The notes below the pieces were generated by a model that saw nothing but the letters and a program-made list of their open reading frames with translations, was not told the origin of the DNA and searched no databases. From positions 1,364,001-1,428,000 of the forward strand of contig CP119310.1 in assembly GCA_029203185.1 (NCBI GenBank): 64,000 bases of DNA, in the 5' to 3' direction. Positions 1-8,157 of the stretch are shown here, one piece after another. Positions within the stretch are counted from its first letter, which is position 1. Each line of letters starts with the position of its first letter. The translations under genes were made by a program, and so were the position numbers. Origin of the DNA: Candidatus Chryseobacterium colombiense. Lineage in GTDB: Bacteria; Bacteroidota; Bacteroidia; Flavobacteriales; Weeksellaceae.

Positions 1-433
1 CCGGGGAAATAGGTGATGTAACAACAGGAATATCAATATTTTTTACAAATTCACCATTTACATATACAACCTTTCCACCTTTTTCATGAACAACAACAAT
101 GTCATCCTGAACTTTTATATTTTTATAAAAATGCTGATACATTGTTTTTTTAATTCCTAAATCATCCTCCCATGTCTTTACAATTTTAAATGTATCATCA
201 CTTTGGCATCCTAACCATTTTCCCAAATTTGCTTCAAGATCTCTGGAAGAAATATTATAATTAATAAAATTAGAATAAAAAGTACCTAATTCTGACGTAT
301 TTACTATTACAGGCAAATTTTCAACGGAACTTTCTGATATTCCTTTATTTTGAGAATAAACATAAGAAAGCGGAGCAACTCCGATGAAAAATGTAAAAAT
401 CAAAGCTTTAGCAAAAGTAACTGTCTTTTTCAT
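1..433 (-). CDS. N-terminal part of secreted M4-type metalloprotease precursor (cut by window edge)
   Basis: The frame opens with an ATG at 433 and runs off the left edge, giving about 144 residues. It starts with a signal peptide (MKKTVTFAKALIF, hydrophobic core, cleavage near VYSQ). Residues about 35-135 then look like the fungalysin/thermolysin propeptide (FTP) fold: a pattern of the type YQHFYKNIKVQDD followed by VVVHEKGGKVVYVNGEF. In that family the propeptide inhibits and folds a zinc metallopeptidase of clan MA, which would lie outside the window. The catalytic domain is not visible, so the M4 assignment rests on the propeptide alone. The gene is followed on its 5' side by an AT-rich gap of about 90 bp. 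Confidence 0.7.
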   Translation of the reverse strand, partial: MKKTVTFAKALIFTFFIGVAPLSYVYSQNKGISESSVENLPVIVNTSELGTFYSNFINYNISSRDLEANLGKWLGCQSDDTFKIVKTWEDDLGIKKTMYQHFYKNIKVQDDIVVVHEKGGKVVYVNGEFVKNIDIPVVTSPISP

Positions 434-525
434 ATTTTATTTTTGATTAAATCTGACAGTTAGTAGAAGAATTTTCAAAATGTTACAAATTATTTATTTT
501 TTTAAACAGTTTGCAATTCATATTA

Positions 526-1338
526 TTAATTTCCCTGATTCAAGGCTTTTAAAAGAGTATTTAAATTGATCAGATCAAGCTTTGCTCCTACAATAATAAT
601 GATACTGAGAATTACAATGAGTACTACAATCAAAAGTAAATACACTGAAACAAACCATAAAATTGTATTTAAAATATTCCCTTTCACTCCTAGCTTATTG
701 ATAAAATATCTCTGAGATCTTTCAAACCAGGACTTATTTCTTACTTTTAGGGGAGGTAATCCAATTCCGTTCAGCTCATCTACCAAACGTACAATATCCT
801 CAATATATTTCCCGTACATATAATAGACCCAATATTTTAAAGTAATGCAGAGTAACAAAATTATAATCAGAAAACTTATTGCAAAAATGGCAATATGATA
901 ATCTTCGTCAAACTGAAAATTGATCTGTTGTAAAGAAGAAACAAAAGCTAAAGGTAAATAAGAAATATAATAAGAAATATAGATCTCTCTACAAACCAAA
1001 AGCTGGGTTTTGATATTGAAAAGATCGTAATTGGTATTGGTACTGGTTTTTATAAGCCTCTTGTAAATTCTCAAAAACCTGGAATAAAAATAAACAACCA
1101 ATCCGATGGTTAAAAATGTTACAAATATTGAAATTATTCTTACATTAAAATTATTGGTGGTAAACGGAAAGCCGATGAAAACCATAGGCAGCGTAATAAC
1201 CATCAGCCAAAATTCGGTTTTCATATTAATCTTAATCATCTCCAGCGGAGAATAAATTTCATTCTGTTTTTCCAAAGAAATTTCCGGAAGATCATGACCG
1301 TCTTTGTTCCAGAGCTCTTTAAAATTATCTAATTCCAT
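526..1338 (-). CDS. Five-TM membrane protein encoded behind an ECF sigma factor
   Basis: 270 residues. The first about 40 residues are polar and predicted cytoplasmic (MELDNFKELWNKDG). Hydrophobic segments follow at about 43-59, 66-85, 113-137, 149-176 and 226-252. No enzymatic motif is visible. The gene lies 18 bp behind the sigma factor stop codon on the same strand, so the two are almost certainly one transcript. That position is where anti-sigma factors usually sit, and the short cytoplasmic N-terminus followed by membrane helices would fit such a role, but I see no canonical zinc-binding anti-sigma (ZAS) motif. The regulatory role is therefore inference. Confidence 0.75.
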   Translation of the reverse strand: MELDNFKELWNKDGHDLPEISLEKQNEIYSPLEMIKINMKTEFWLMVITLPMVFIGFPFTTNNFNVRIISIFVTFLTIGLVVYFYSRFLRIYKRLIKTSTNTNYDLFNIKTQLLVCREIYISYYISYLPLAFVSSLQQINFQFDEDYHIAIFAISFLIIILLLCITLKYWVYYMYGKYIEDIVRLVDELNGIGLPPLKVRNKSWFERSQRYFINKLGVKGNILNTILWFVSVYLLLIVVLIVILSIIIIVGAKLDLINLNTLLKALNQGN

Positions 1339-1356
1339 ACTTTAGATGTTTAAAAT

Positions 1357-1857
1357 TTAAACCGTCCTTTTTTCAATTATCTCTTTCAGCTTAGCTTTTG
1401 CCCGATTAAGCTTCACCCTTGCATTTACCTCCGTAATTCCTAACTGCTTAGCGATTTCTCTGCCCGGAAAGTCTTCTAAAAAGAAAAAAATAAGTGCTTT
1501 GTCGATTGGACTTAATTGATGGATAGCTTCATACATCATCTTCATATTCCTGTCTTCTGTATCATTATAAGATTCCTGATGAACATTGAGATTTTCTATA
1601 CTTTGATTCTGTATAAAACTACGTTTTTTTTCATTTCGAAGAAATACAATAGCTGTATTGAGTGCCGTCCTATAAAGCCATGTTGAAAATTCACTCTTTT
1701 TCTGAAATTCACTGTAGGATTTCCATGCCTGATAAATGATCTCCTGATAGAGATCATTCTGATCGTCGGGATTGTCCATATACATCTTGGAAATTTTGAA
1801 AATCACACCTTTATGCTTGTCAATTTTTTCCAGGAATTCCTTTTCCAGTAAAGACAT
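1357..1857 (-). CDS. ECF-type RNA polymerase sigma factor
   Basis: 166 residues, the normal size of an extracytoplasmic-function sigma-70 factor. Region 2 is seen at about residues 23-75 (DDQNDLYQEIIYQAWKS, then FSTWLYRTALNTAI), and region 4 at about 110-160, with the helix-turn-helix pattern GREIAKQLGITEVNARVKL. Such factors direct RNA polymerase to a small regulon, often for envelope stress. It is the first gene of a two-gene unit with the membrane protein that follows. Its target promoter and signal cannot be read from the sequence. ECF factors often autoregulate, but I found no convincing unusual promoter upstream. Confidence 0.93.
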   Translation of the reverse strand: MSLLEKEFLEKIDKHKGVIFKISKMYMDNPDDQNDLYQEIIYQAWKSYSEFQKKSEFSTWLYRTALNTAIVFLRNEKKRSFIQNQSIENLNVHQESYNDTEDRNMKMMYEAIHQLSPIDKALIFFFLEDFPGREIAKQLGITEVNARVKLNRAKAKLKEIIEKRTV

Positions 1858-2044
1858 TAAATTAGGCTATGTTTCAGTTAGTAGGAATTTTAAATATTTG
1901 TTACATTTTTAAATTAAATTTTTAATACAGTTGTTTATTTTATTGACTTCATATTAAAACTCATTTATAATATCCTAAAAGGAATTTATCATTACATTTT
2001 AATCTCACATAATTTTTTTCAGTTCTCTTTTGATTTTCATTGAT

Positions 2045-2083
2045 CAAAAAAATCCGCAATAATTAATTTTATTGCGGATTTTA
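2045..2083 (-). terminator. Rho-independent terminator of the gapN-like gene
   Basis: Perfect 12-bp stem AATCCGCAATAA / TTATTGCGGATT with a 6-base loop. An A-run on the plus strand at 2046-2052 gives the T-tract on the minus strand. It separates the aldehyde dehydrogenase gene from the sigma factor unit. Confidence 0.85.
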
Positions 2084-2104
2084 TTTCAGTAAGCAATCAT
2101 TTAA

Positions 2105-3733
2105 TCAAAAAATATAATCTGTACTCAGGAAATTAGAATCATGATCTCTTACAATAGTATTCAACAGCTCCTTATTGGAATCGGTCACTTTTGCTGCTAC
2201 CAAAGAACGGATAGAAAATGAACGCAAAGCATCAAAAACAGAAAGAGTACCTTCCGCACTGTCTTTTCTACCTGTAAAAGGAAAAACATCCGGTCCTCTT
2301 TGAGCCTGACAATTGATATTTACCCGGCTTACCAGATTGACAAAAGGATCGATCAGCTTAGCTACCTCAACAGGATCTTCACTGAAGATACTCACCTGCA
2401 TTCCGTGGTCGGCGTTCACCTGATAATCAATAGGTTCTTCAATATCATCAAACGGAACCACAGGAATTACCGGTCCGAATTGTTCTTCATGATACAGTTT
2501 CATATCACTATTCACCGGATAAACCACCGCAGGAAAAACAAAAGACTCTTCTGTAAATCCTCCGTTTTCATTAAGCACTTTTGCCCCTTTTGACACTGCA
2601 TCTTCAATACATTCTTTCAAATATGGAGGCTTGTTTACTTCCGGAAGAGGCGTAATTTTCACATCTTTTTCCCATGGAAGTCCCGGTTTCATTGCTGAAA
2701 CAGCAGCCGTCAACTTCTGGGTAAATTCTTCAGCAACCTCTTTCTGAACGAAGATCAGCTTCAACGCAGTACATCTCTGTCCATTAAAAGAAAGTGAACC
2801 TAAAATACATTCGCTCACGGCAACATCCAGATTGGCATTTTTCGTAACGATCGCTGCATTTTTAGCATCCAGGCTTAGAATTGCTCTTAAACGATTAACT
2901 TTTGGATGAAGCTTTTTCAATCCATTGGCTACTTTGCTGGATCCGATAAACGCCAACACATTTACTTTTCCGCTTTCCATGATGGGAGTAATAATTTCAG
3001 ATCCTTTTCCATACAGCGTATTCACGGTTCCTTTAGGAAAAGCTTCTTTAAATGCATTTAATAAAGGATAATGCGCTAAAACCCCGTGTTTAGGAAGTTT
3101 AAACAAAATGGTATTTCCCATGATCAGAGCGGGAATCAATGTTGTGAAAATTTCATTTAAAGGATAATTGAATGGTCCCATACTCAAAACAACCCCAAGC
3201 GGTGCTCTTCTGATCTGAGCAATTGTTCCTTCTGCCTGTTGGAAACGTGAAGATTCTCTGTCTAAATCCTTTAAGGCATCAATAGTCTGATTGATATAAT
3301 CTACCGTTCTGTCGAATTCCTTGGTCGAATCAGCCAGTGTTTTCCCTATTTCCCACATCAGCAGTTTGATGATCAGGTCACGTTGCTGAATCATCAGATA
3401 GACAAACTTCTGCATACATTTTATTCTTCCTTCTACTGACATTGTAGGCCACTCTCCTAGTCCGTTATCATAAGCTTTCACACATGCATCAAGAACTTTC
3501 ATAGCTTCATCCGGACCGATATTCGGAATACTTCCCAATAATTTTCTTTCGAGACCGTTTTCCGTAGGAATGCAGACCGGTGAATAGATATTTTGTACAT
3601 CGCCATTCCATTCTACCAATTCTCCGTTTAAGAGATACACCTTCTGATGAATTTCCGGGATTTTATATTCTTCGGGAATTTCATTTTCGGATTTGAATAT
3701 TTCGTGAAACGATGCTGTATTTAATGAATTCAT
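2105..3733 (-). CDS. gapN: NADP-dependent glyceraldehyde-3-phosphate dehydrogenase-like aldehyde dehydrogenase
   Basis: 542 residues, aldehyde dehydrogenase superfamily. Overall layout matches GapN (non-phosphorylating, G3P to 3-phosphoglycerate with NADPH). The oxyanion Asn is N189 in GPFNYPL, the cofactor region is GNTILFKLPK, and the catalytic Cys is C321 in FNGQRCTALK, a signature shared with GapN proteins. The usual catalytic Glu motif (ELGGKD) is here SLDAKN at 287-292: Ser replaces Glu at 287, and an Asp sits two residues later. The protein also has about 50 extra N-terminal residues. It is monocistronic, ended by a strong terminator. The substrate is inferred from family resemblance; another ALDH function is possible given the altered site. 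Confidence 0.8.
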   Translation of the reverse strand: MNSLNTASFHEIFKSENEIPEEYKIPEIHQKVYLLNGELVEWNGDVQNIYSPVCIPTENGLERKLLGSIPNIGPDEAMKVLDACVKAYDNGLGEWPTMSVEGRIKCMQKFVYLMIQQRDLIIKLLMWEIGKTLADSTKEFDRTVDYINQTIDALKDLDRESSRFQQAEGTIAQIRRAPLGVVLSMGPFNYPLNEIFTTLIPALIMGNTILFKLPKHGVLAHYPLLNAFKEAFPKGTVNTLYGKGSEIITPIMESGKVNVLAFIGSSKVANGLKKLHPKVNRLRAILSLDAKNAAIVTKNANLDVAVSECILGSLSFNGQRCTALKLIFVQKEVAEEFTQKLTAAVSAMKPGLPWEKDVKITPLPEVNKPPYLKECIEDAVSKGAKVLNENGGFTEESFVFPAVVYPVNSDMKLYHEEQFGPVIPVVPFDDIEEPIDYQVNADHGMQVSIFSEDPVEVAKLIDPFVNLVSRVNINCQAQRGPDVFPFTGRKDSAEGTLSVFDALRSFSIRSLVAAKVTDSNKELLNTIVRDHDSNFLSTDYIF

Positions 3734-3854
3734 AAATCTTTTATTTTTTTAATAGTGTTATTGCAATTTTTTTTAACAGAATAAAGGTAGAGTGAAAAAT
3801 TGACTTTAAAAAGAGGCGTTTAATAGATTTGTTCTATTTGAAAAAAAATTAATA

Positions 3855-3882
3855 TTGGAAACTTGAAAAAAGAATAATTTTG
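3855..3882 (+). promoter_or_regulatory. Bacteroidota-type promoter of tpx
   Basis: TTG at 3855-3857, 17-base spacer, then TAATTTTG at 3875-3882 (consensus TAnnTTTG), 16 bases before the tpx ATG. This is the best match to both elements in the window. Confidence 0.65.
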
Positions 3883-3898
3883 TTTAAAAATAAATCTC

Positions 3899-4471
3899 AT
3901 GTATTCAAAATTCGTTTTCGGAGCACTATTGTTTCTTTCATCATTGGCTTTTGCCCAAAAGTCTAAAACATCAAACACCGTTTTAGCCGGGGGAAAACCC
4001 GTTCATACATATGCCCAGTTACCGCCCATTAATAAACCGGCACCTAAATTCACCCTTACAGATGTTACGATGAAAGATCAGACGCTGGATTCCTATAAAG
4101 GAAAATACCTGATCCTGAATATTTTCCCGAGTGTAGATACGGGAGTTTGTTCTGCTTCCGTGCATCATTTCAATGAAGATGCTGCCAATATTCCGAATAC
4201 GGTGGTTCTTTGCATCTCTAAGGATCTTCCATTTGCACAGAAAAGGTTTTGCGGGGCAGAAGGAATTAAAAATGTAGTCATGCTTTCCGATTTCCGTTCA
4301 GATTTTGGAAAAACATACGGTGTAGAACTTACAGATTCTGCGATGAAAGGATTGTTGAGCAGAGCGGTTGTGGTGATCGATCCTTCAGGAAAGATTATTT
4401 ATGAAGAACAGGTTGCCGATATTTCTCATGAACCGAATTATGAAGCAGCTATTAAAGCAGTAAAAAATTAA
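3899..4471 (+). CDS. tpx: Thiol peroxidase (Tpx-type peroxiredoxin) with signal peptide
   Basis: 190 residues. A signal peptide covers residues 1-19 (cleavage after LAFA, before Q20). The Tpx fold follows: FPSVDTGVCSASVHHF holds the peroxidatic Cys C84 and RFCGAEGI the resolving Cys C118, with the Tpx-type 34-residue spacing. Tpx reduces hydrogen and lipid peroxides using thioredoxin-like donors. The leader places this one in the periplasm, while many Tpx proteins have no leader. It is a single gene with its own promoter and terminator. A third Cys (C105) lies in the core and has no assigned role. Confidence 0.93.
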   Translation: MYSKFVFGALLFLSSLAFAQKSKTSNTVLAGGKPVHTYAQLPPINKPAPKFTLTDVTMKDQTLDSYKGKYLILNIFPSVDTGVCSASVHHFNEDAANIPNTVVLCISKDLPFAQKRFCGAEGIKNVVMLSDFRSDFGKTYGVELTDSAMKGLLSRAVVVIDPSGKIIYEEQVADISHEPNYEAAIKAVKN

Positions 4472-4491
4472 AGTACTTTTTTAAATAAATG

Positions 4492-4522
4492 AACCTTCGG
4501 TATTAATTGCCGGAGGTTTTTT
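4492..4522 (+). terminator. Rho-independent terminator of tpx
   Basis: AACCTTCGG pairs with CCGGAGGTT (one G-T pair) around a 9-base loop, followed by a T-run, 20 bases behind the tpx stop. Confidence 0.75.
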
Positions 4523-4530
4523 CATGAAAA

Positions 4531-4623
4531 GATGCTTCGACTCCGCTCAGCATGACAGGTACTAATTAGTTACTATCCGTTACATTTAGTATTAGAGATG
4601 TCATGCTGAGCCTGTCGAAGCAT
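4531..4623. repeat. Dispersed palindromic repeat, family 1, paired copy
   Basis: Two inverted arms: 4531-4557 (GATGCTTCGACTCCGCTCAG then CATGACA) and 4599-4623 (TGTCATGCTGAGCCTGTCGA then AGCAT), about 41 bases apart. TTAGTATTA stands just before the second arm, as in the copies at 25.1 and 32.65 kb. The element sits between convergent gene ends. Confidence 0.85.
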
Positions 4624-4667
4624 TTTTATTCATGAATTCCTTAAAAAGAAAATTACTGAAAATTTAA

Positions 4668-5393
4668 TTATTTTTTAGCTTTCCATTTCTTTTTCGTAGT
4701 CACTACAATGACACCATTTTGAGCTTTTAAACCATATAATGCGGTCGCTGAAGCTTTATTTAAAGTATTTACAGTTTCTATTGAATTAGGATCCAGTGCT
4801 TGTATTTTTTTTAAATCAACTACTTTTCCGTTTAGTACAACCAAAGGTTGATGATCTTGCATCAGACTTGAATTTGCTCCTCCAATCCTTATCCTATTGT
4901 TTACATCTTTTTGAGGCATTGGATTGATCTGTAATCCTGTTATTTTTGAAGTATCTGCTTTAGAATTATTTTTCTGAGCCATAAGCAAATCAGCTTCCGA
5001 TACAACGGTTGTGGTTCCGGTAAACCTGTTTAATACATGATGTCTACTAGGAATGATTATAATCCCACCTAATTCTTTTGTCTTTAAGGTATCTACCCCA
5101 TTTTGTTGTGCCTGTAAAGAAACCAGACCTCCTGTTGTTAGAATAAATCCTACAGCAAACTTTCCCAAAATAGAATTGATGTAGGAATATTGCAGATTTC
5201 TGTTCAGTTGAGACTCATAGAAATTACCACAGATTTCCTCTGTAGAGTTAGAGAATACATCTATAATCTCTTCATCCGAAGCAGCGGTAAAATCTCGCAC
5301 TGTTTTCGAGCAGACTGAACAAAATCTTCCTTTTTCTTCGCCAGTCATTGCTTCCCAGTTTTCATGACATGGTGTAGGGATTGTGATTTTCAT
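4668..5393 (-). CDS. Zinc-ribbon-like N-terminus, one TM helix and stand-alone TonB-receptor plug-like domain
   Basis: 241 residues. Residues 1-40 carry TPCHENWEAM, then FCSVCSKTVRDFT, a Cys-rich metal-binding-like module common in Bacteroidota proteins of unknown function. One hydrophobic helix follows at about 76-95, with AQQNG after it. Residues about 120-237 resemble the plug of SusC/RagA receptors: RIRIGG, then LVVLNGKVVD, then LDPNSIETVNTL, ASATALYGLKAQNGVIVVTTK. There is no beta-barrel, so this is not a transporter. It may act as a membrane-anchored sensor or partner of a TonB system, but that is inference. Function unknown. Confidence 0.7.
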   Translation of the reverse strand: MKITIPTPCHENWEAMTGEEKGRFCSVCSKTVRDFTAASDEEIIDVFSNSTEEICGNFYESQLNRNLQYSYINSILGKFAVGFILTTGGLVSLQAQQNGVDTLKTKELGGIIIIPSRHHVLNRFTGTTTVVSEADLLMAQKNNSKADTSKITGLQINPMPQKDVNNRIRIGGANSSLMQDHQPLVVLNGKVVDLKKIQALDPNSIETVNTLNKASATALYGLKAQNGVIVVTTKKKWKAKK

Positions 5394-5451
5394 AATAGCT
5401 TCTTTACTTATAAAGATGCTTTATTGCAAAAGAAGGTTGGAAAAATTTAAA

Positions 5452-6390
5452 TTATTTTATCATTAATAAAATTCGCTTTCTAAACTTAAAAACAATTAAC
5501 CCTGAAAAAATTAGCGCAAAGACAGAAACAAATATTCCTATGAGACGAGCTTTTCTTGTTGGTTTTATCTGGTGTTTTATTTCTCTGATTGCTTTTATTT
5601 CCAGATTATCAATAACCGGCGGAGAATACAATGCCATTCTTTCCTTTAATATAGGCTGATCAAATCCGTATTCTTTCGCAATTTTATAAGTTTCCAGCGC
5701 CTCTTCTTTCTCACCGCATAAGTAAGAAGTATTTCCTAAATCAAATAAAAGCTGTGCTACGATTTTATCCTTGGGTTTCACAAATGAAATTCTCTCATTC
5801 AATTGATAGTAAATCATCCCCCTAAGCTTAAAAATCTCTTCTTTTTCCAAATTCGATGCAGGATATTTTTTATTACCAAAGTCTTGCTCAATTAAAAACT
5901 TCGATGTGATATATTTTTCACCTTTAATTTTAGCTTTTAAAATGTTTATATGAATCCATTCCGAACCAAAATGAGATATAGGATTAATTTTTACCGCCTT
6001 TTCAATCCATTGTAAAGCCTCAGAATTATTACCTGTTAATTCATAAGCTGTTCCTATATTTGAAGCGGTAGAATATCTGTTGGGATGAAGCTGTTCAATT
6101 TTTTTATACAGATCAATCGCTTCCTTATATTTTCCCTGAATAATTAAGATCAGTCCTTTATCTGATAAATACTCTATTTTCCCAGTTTCTCTATAACTTT
6201 TTTCCAATGAAGCTAAAGTCTGCATCAATTCTTCATTATTCCTAAACTGATGACCATAAGGAACGTACCCTTCATAATCTTCGTAAAGGACAGAGCCATC
6301 TTCTAATCGTAAGCTCTCGCCGTTCAGGCATCCAAAAACTGGAATTGAAAATAAAACACCGAACATTAAGCTAAAAAAGGATTTTCTCAT
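5452..6390 (-). CDS. Secreted/membrane-anchored TPR protein
   Basis: 312 residues. A signal peptide is at 1-20 (cleavage near VFGC; the Cys at 21 could make this a lipoprotein). TPR motifs follow in the middle: KGLILIIQGKYKEAIDLYKK, then NIGTAYELTGNNSEALQWIE, and a third near LLFDLGNTSYLCGEKEEAL. A single transmembrane helix lies near the C-terminus (about 285-303, IGIFVSVFALIFSGLIVFKF) with a short basic tail. TPRs bind other proteins, but no partner is evident. The gene lies 58 bp upstream of the plug-like gene on the same strand and could share its transcript. Confidence 0.75.
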   Translation of the reverse strand: MRKSFFSLMFGVLFSIPVFGCLNGESLRLEDGSVLYEDYEGYVPYGHQFRNNEELMQTLASLEKSYRETGKIEYLSDKGLILIIQGKYKEAIDLYKKIEQLHPNRYSTASNIGTAYELTGNNSEALQWIEKAVKINPISHFGSEWIHINILKAKIKGEKYITSKFLIEQDFGNKKYPASNLEKEEIFKLRGMIYYQLNERISFVKPKDKIVAQLLFDLGNTSYLCGEKEEALETYKIAKEYGFDQPILKERMALYSPPVIDNLEIKAIREIKHQIKPTRKARLIGIFVSVFALIFSGLIVFKFRKRILLMIK

Positions 6391-6481
6391 ATTAACATCT
6401 CTTACTTTCTAATGATTATTGGATAAAAATAAAGAATTTAATAAAGTCAGAAATCGTTATTCTTACATAAAATATACAGTA

Positions 6482-6553
6482 TTCTTTCTGACGAGAGAAG
6501 AATCTCTTCATTCAACAGATTCTTCACTTCACTCTGTTCCGTTCAGAATGACA
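6482..6553. repeat. Dispersed palindromic repeat, family 2, copy 1
   Basis: The right arm at 6518-6553 runs from AGATTCTTCACTTCACTCTG to TTCAGAATGACA. The left arm (6482-6507, ending AGAAGAATCT) is a degenerate inverted copy only about 10 bases away. Two related copies are at 16.15 and 36.89 kb. Confidence 0.75.
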
Positions 6554-6587
6554 GGTTACTTATTATTTTAGTAACAATGACTGGTAT

Positions 6588-7352
6588 TTAAAGATGAAAA
6601 TACCTTGGATCGGGATATTGAAATTCAAAATTCAGCTCCGAGATGAGTTTTGCAGAAGAAATAATCCTTCCTTTTTGGTTCCGTTCTCCCGAATACGGCA
6701 GACCTTTCTGCGCATTAATAATTTCTTCTTTGTTCGGATGAACCGGAGCTACAATATTATAGACTTTAGATTGAGAATGGATATCAAGCATTTTTTCAAT
6801 CACTGAACAAATGTCTGCATAATGAATATGATTCACTAACTGATCAAGATTGGAAATAGTATAGTTCTTCAACAACCTTGCACCTCCCATTAAACCTCCC
6901 AGTCTTAGAATATTCGTGTGGGGAAATTTCTCCAGTATAAAGCTTTCACTTTCCACTTCAGATGCAGGTTTATCACTCTCCGTAAATTCTTTTTCGACAT
7001 CCGGATATATTCCTGTTGAACTGGTATAAAAAATCTGGCCTTGAAAATCTCCAAGAAAACGGATCAGGTTCTCCCGTTTTCCGGTCATAGGAATTTGTGA
7101 ACCTCTCAATCCTGAAAAGGGAACAGCAATAATAATTGCATCCAGCATTGATACAACACTCCATTGTTTTATTTCAGCATTCGCTTCATCAGGGAAACTG
7201 ACTAAGGTCGGGAAATATCCTTTGGATTTAAATTCTTCTATTTTAGATTCAGAGGTCGTGGTTGGGAAAATTTCATATCGGTTTGAAAAATGTTCTGCAA
7301 TCTGGTTTCCTAACCAGCCGCAGCCAATGATTCCCAATTTTTTCATATTCAT
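6588..7352 (-). CDS. NAD(P)-binding Rossmann-fold protein (atypical SDR, YeeZ-like)
   Basis: 254 residues from the chosen ATG at 7352 (MNMKKLGIIGCGWLG). A longer frame would add ten residues lying inside the upstream gene. GIIGCGWLG at the N-terminus is the dinucleotide-binding glycine motif; FYTSSTGIYPD and LRLGGLMG match the core of extended/atypical SDRs. The Tyr-x-x-x-Lys pair of classical SDRs is not evident. It is the second gene behind the secreted protein gene upstream (7 bp gap), so probably cotranscribed. Substrate unknown; YeeZ-like proteins are usually annotated as nucleoside-diphosphate-sugar epimerase relatives. Confidence 0.75.
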   Translation of the reverse strand: MNMKKLGIIGCGWLGNQIAEHFSNRYEIFPTTTSESKIEEFKSKGYFPTLVSFPDEANAEIKQWSVVSMLDAIIIAVPFSGLRGSQIPMTGKRENLIRFLGDFQGQIFYTSSTGIYPDVEKEFTESDKPASEVESESFILEKFPHTNILRLGGLMGGARLLKNYTISNLDQLVNHIHYADICSVIEKMLDIHSQSKVYNIVAPVHPNKEEIINAQKGLPYSGERNQKGRIISSAKLISELNFEFQYPDPRYFHL

Positions 7353-7359
7353 TTTATAA

Positions 7360-7938
7360 TTATCTCTCGAGTTCAATTCCAAATAGTTGATACAACTGAA
7401 TAAATTTCATCAAAGGAGAGCTTTCAGCACTGCACTTTGCATTATTTTTCGGCAAATAAACCATGATTGTATTTTGCTTTCCGTTTTGGGTGATCATTAC
7501 AAAATTTTCCGGTGCATCATCAACATAGTTGGTCGCACAAATTTGATGATTCTTTTCTGAGTATCGGAAATCTGCCTGAGTATATTTAACAAAATCTTTG
7601 AAAAATGCTGAGTTTATAATTTTCTTTAACTCGATCTCTTTAGACGCATCAATTTCTGTCTTGTTTCTTCGATGCTTTTTGCCCTTATTAAAATATATTT
7701 TGTCCTGATAATGTAAAACATTCCCGTTTTCTTTATAAATAAAATGATCTATATCAAATTGAGAAGACAATCCTCCGTTGGTATAAAAAGAAACCGCGAT
7801 CTCATTTCTTTTAAGTTTCAATAATTTCTGAACCTCATTACCCGCATCAATACTATTATTTAAATGTAAATCAGGAAGACCGCTTTGTGCAAAAATTAAA
7901 ATCGGAAACAGGAAAAGGATAAGCTTTAAGATTTTCAT
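7360..7938 (-). CDS. Secreted protein of unknown function
   Basis: 192 residues from the ATG at 7938 (MKILKLILFLFP, signal peptide, cleavage near FAQ). A longer frame begins eight residues earlier but would only lengthen the signal peptide. The mature protein is hydrophilic, with VSFYTNGGLSS and a C-terminal half with two Cys (QICATNYVDD, NAKCSAESS) that might form a disulfide. I do not recognise a family. It is followed 7 bp later by the Rossmann-fold gene on the same strand. Confidence 0.65.
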   Translation of the reverse strand: MKILKLILFLFPILIFAQSGLPDLHLNNSIDAGNEVQKLLKLKRNEIAVSFYTNGGLSSQFDIDHFIYKENGNVLHYQDKIYFNKGKKHRRNKTEIDASKEIELKKIINSAFFKDFVKYTQADFRYSEKNHQICATNYVDDAPENFVMITQNGKQNTIMVYLPKNNAKCSAESSPLMKFIQLYQLFGIELER

Positions 7939-8157
7939 TTTTATCAATAATTTAATTTTCAAAAAATATTATTTTTAAACCGTACTAGCATTTATTCCTA
8001 TAATAAATCCGCCAGTCCGGGTGAAATTCTGAACGATTTTGTATCGGCAACTCCACATATCCTACATACACAGCTCCTGATACATTTTCCCTAAAGAAAA
8101 ACACTCGAACTGATGGAAGTAAACAAGTCAGCACAATGCTGCATTGTTTTTTCTCAT

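Noticed and set aside
8133..8147. Palindrome ACAATGC-T-GCATTGT followed by T-run on the plus strand
   Set aside because: It would terminate plus-strand transcription, but no plus-strand gene precedes it; loop is too small. Possibly chance.
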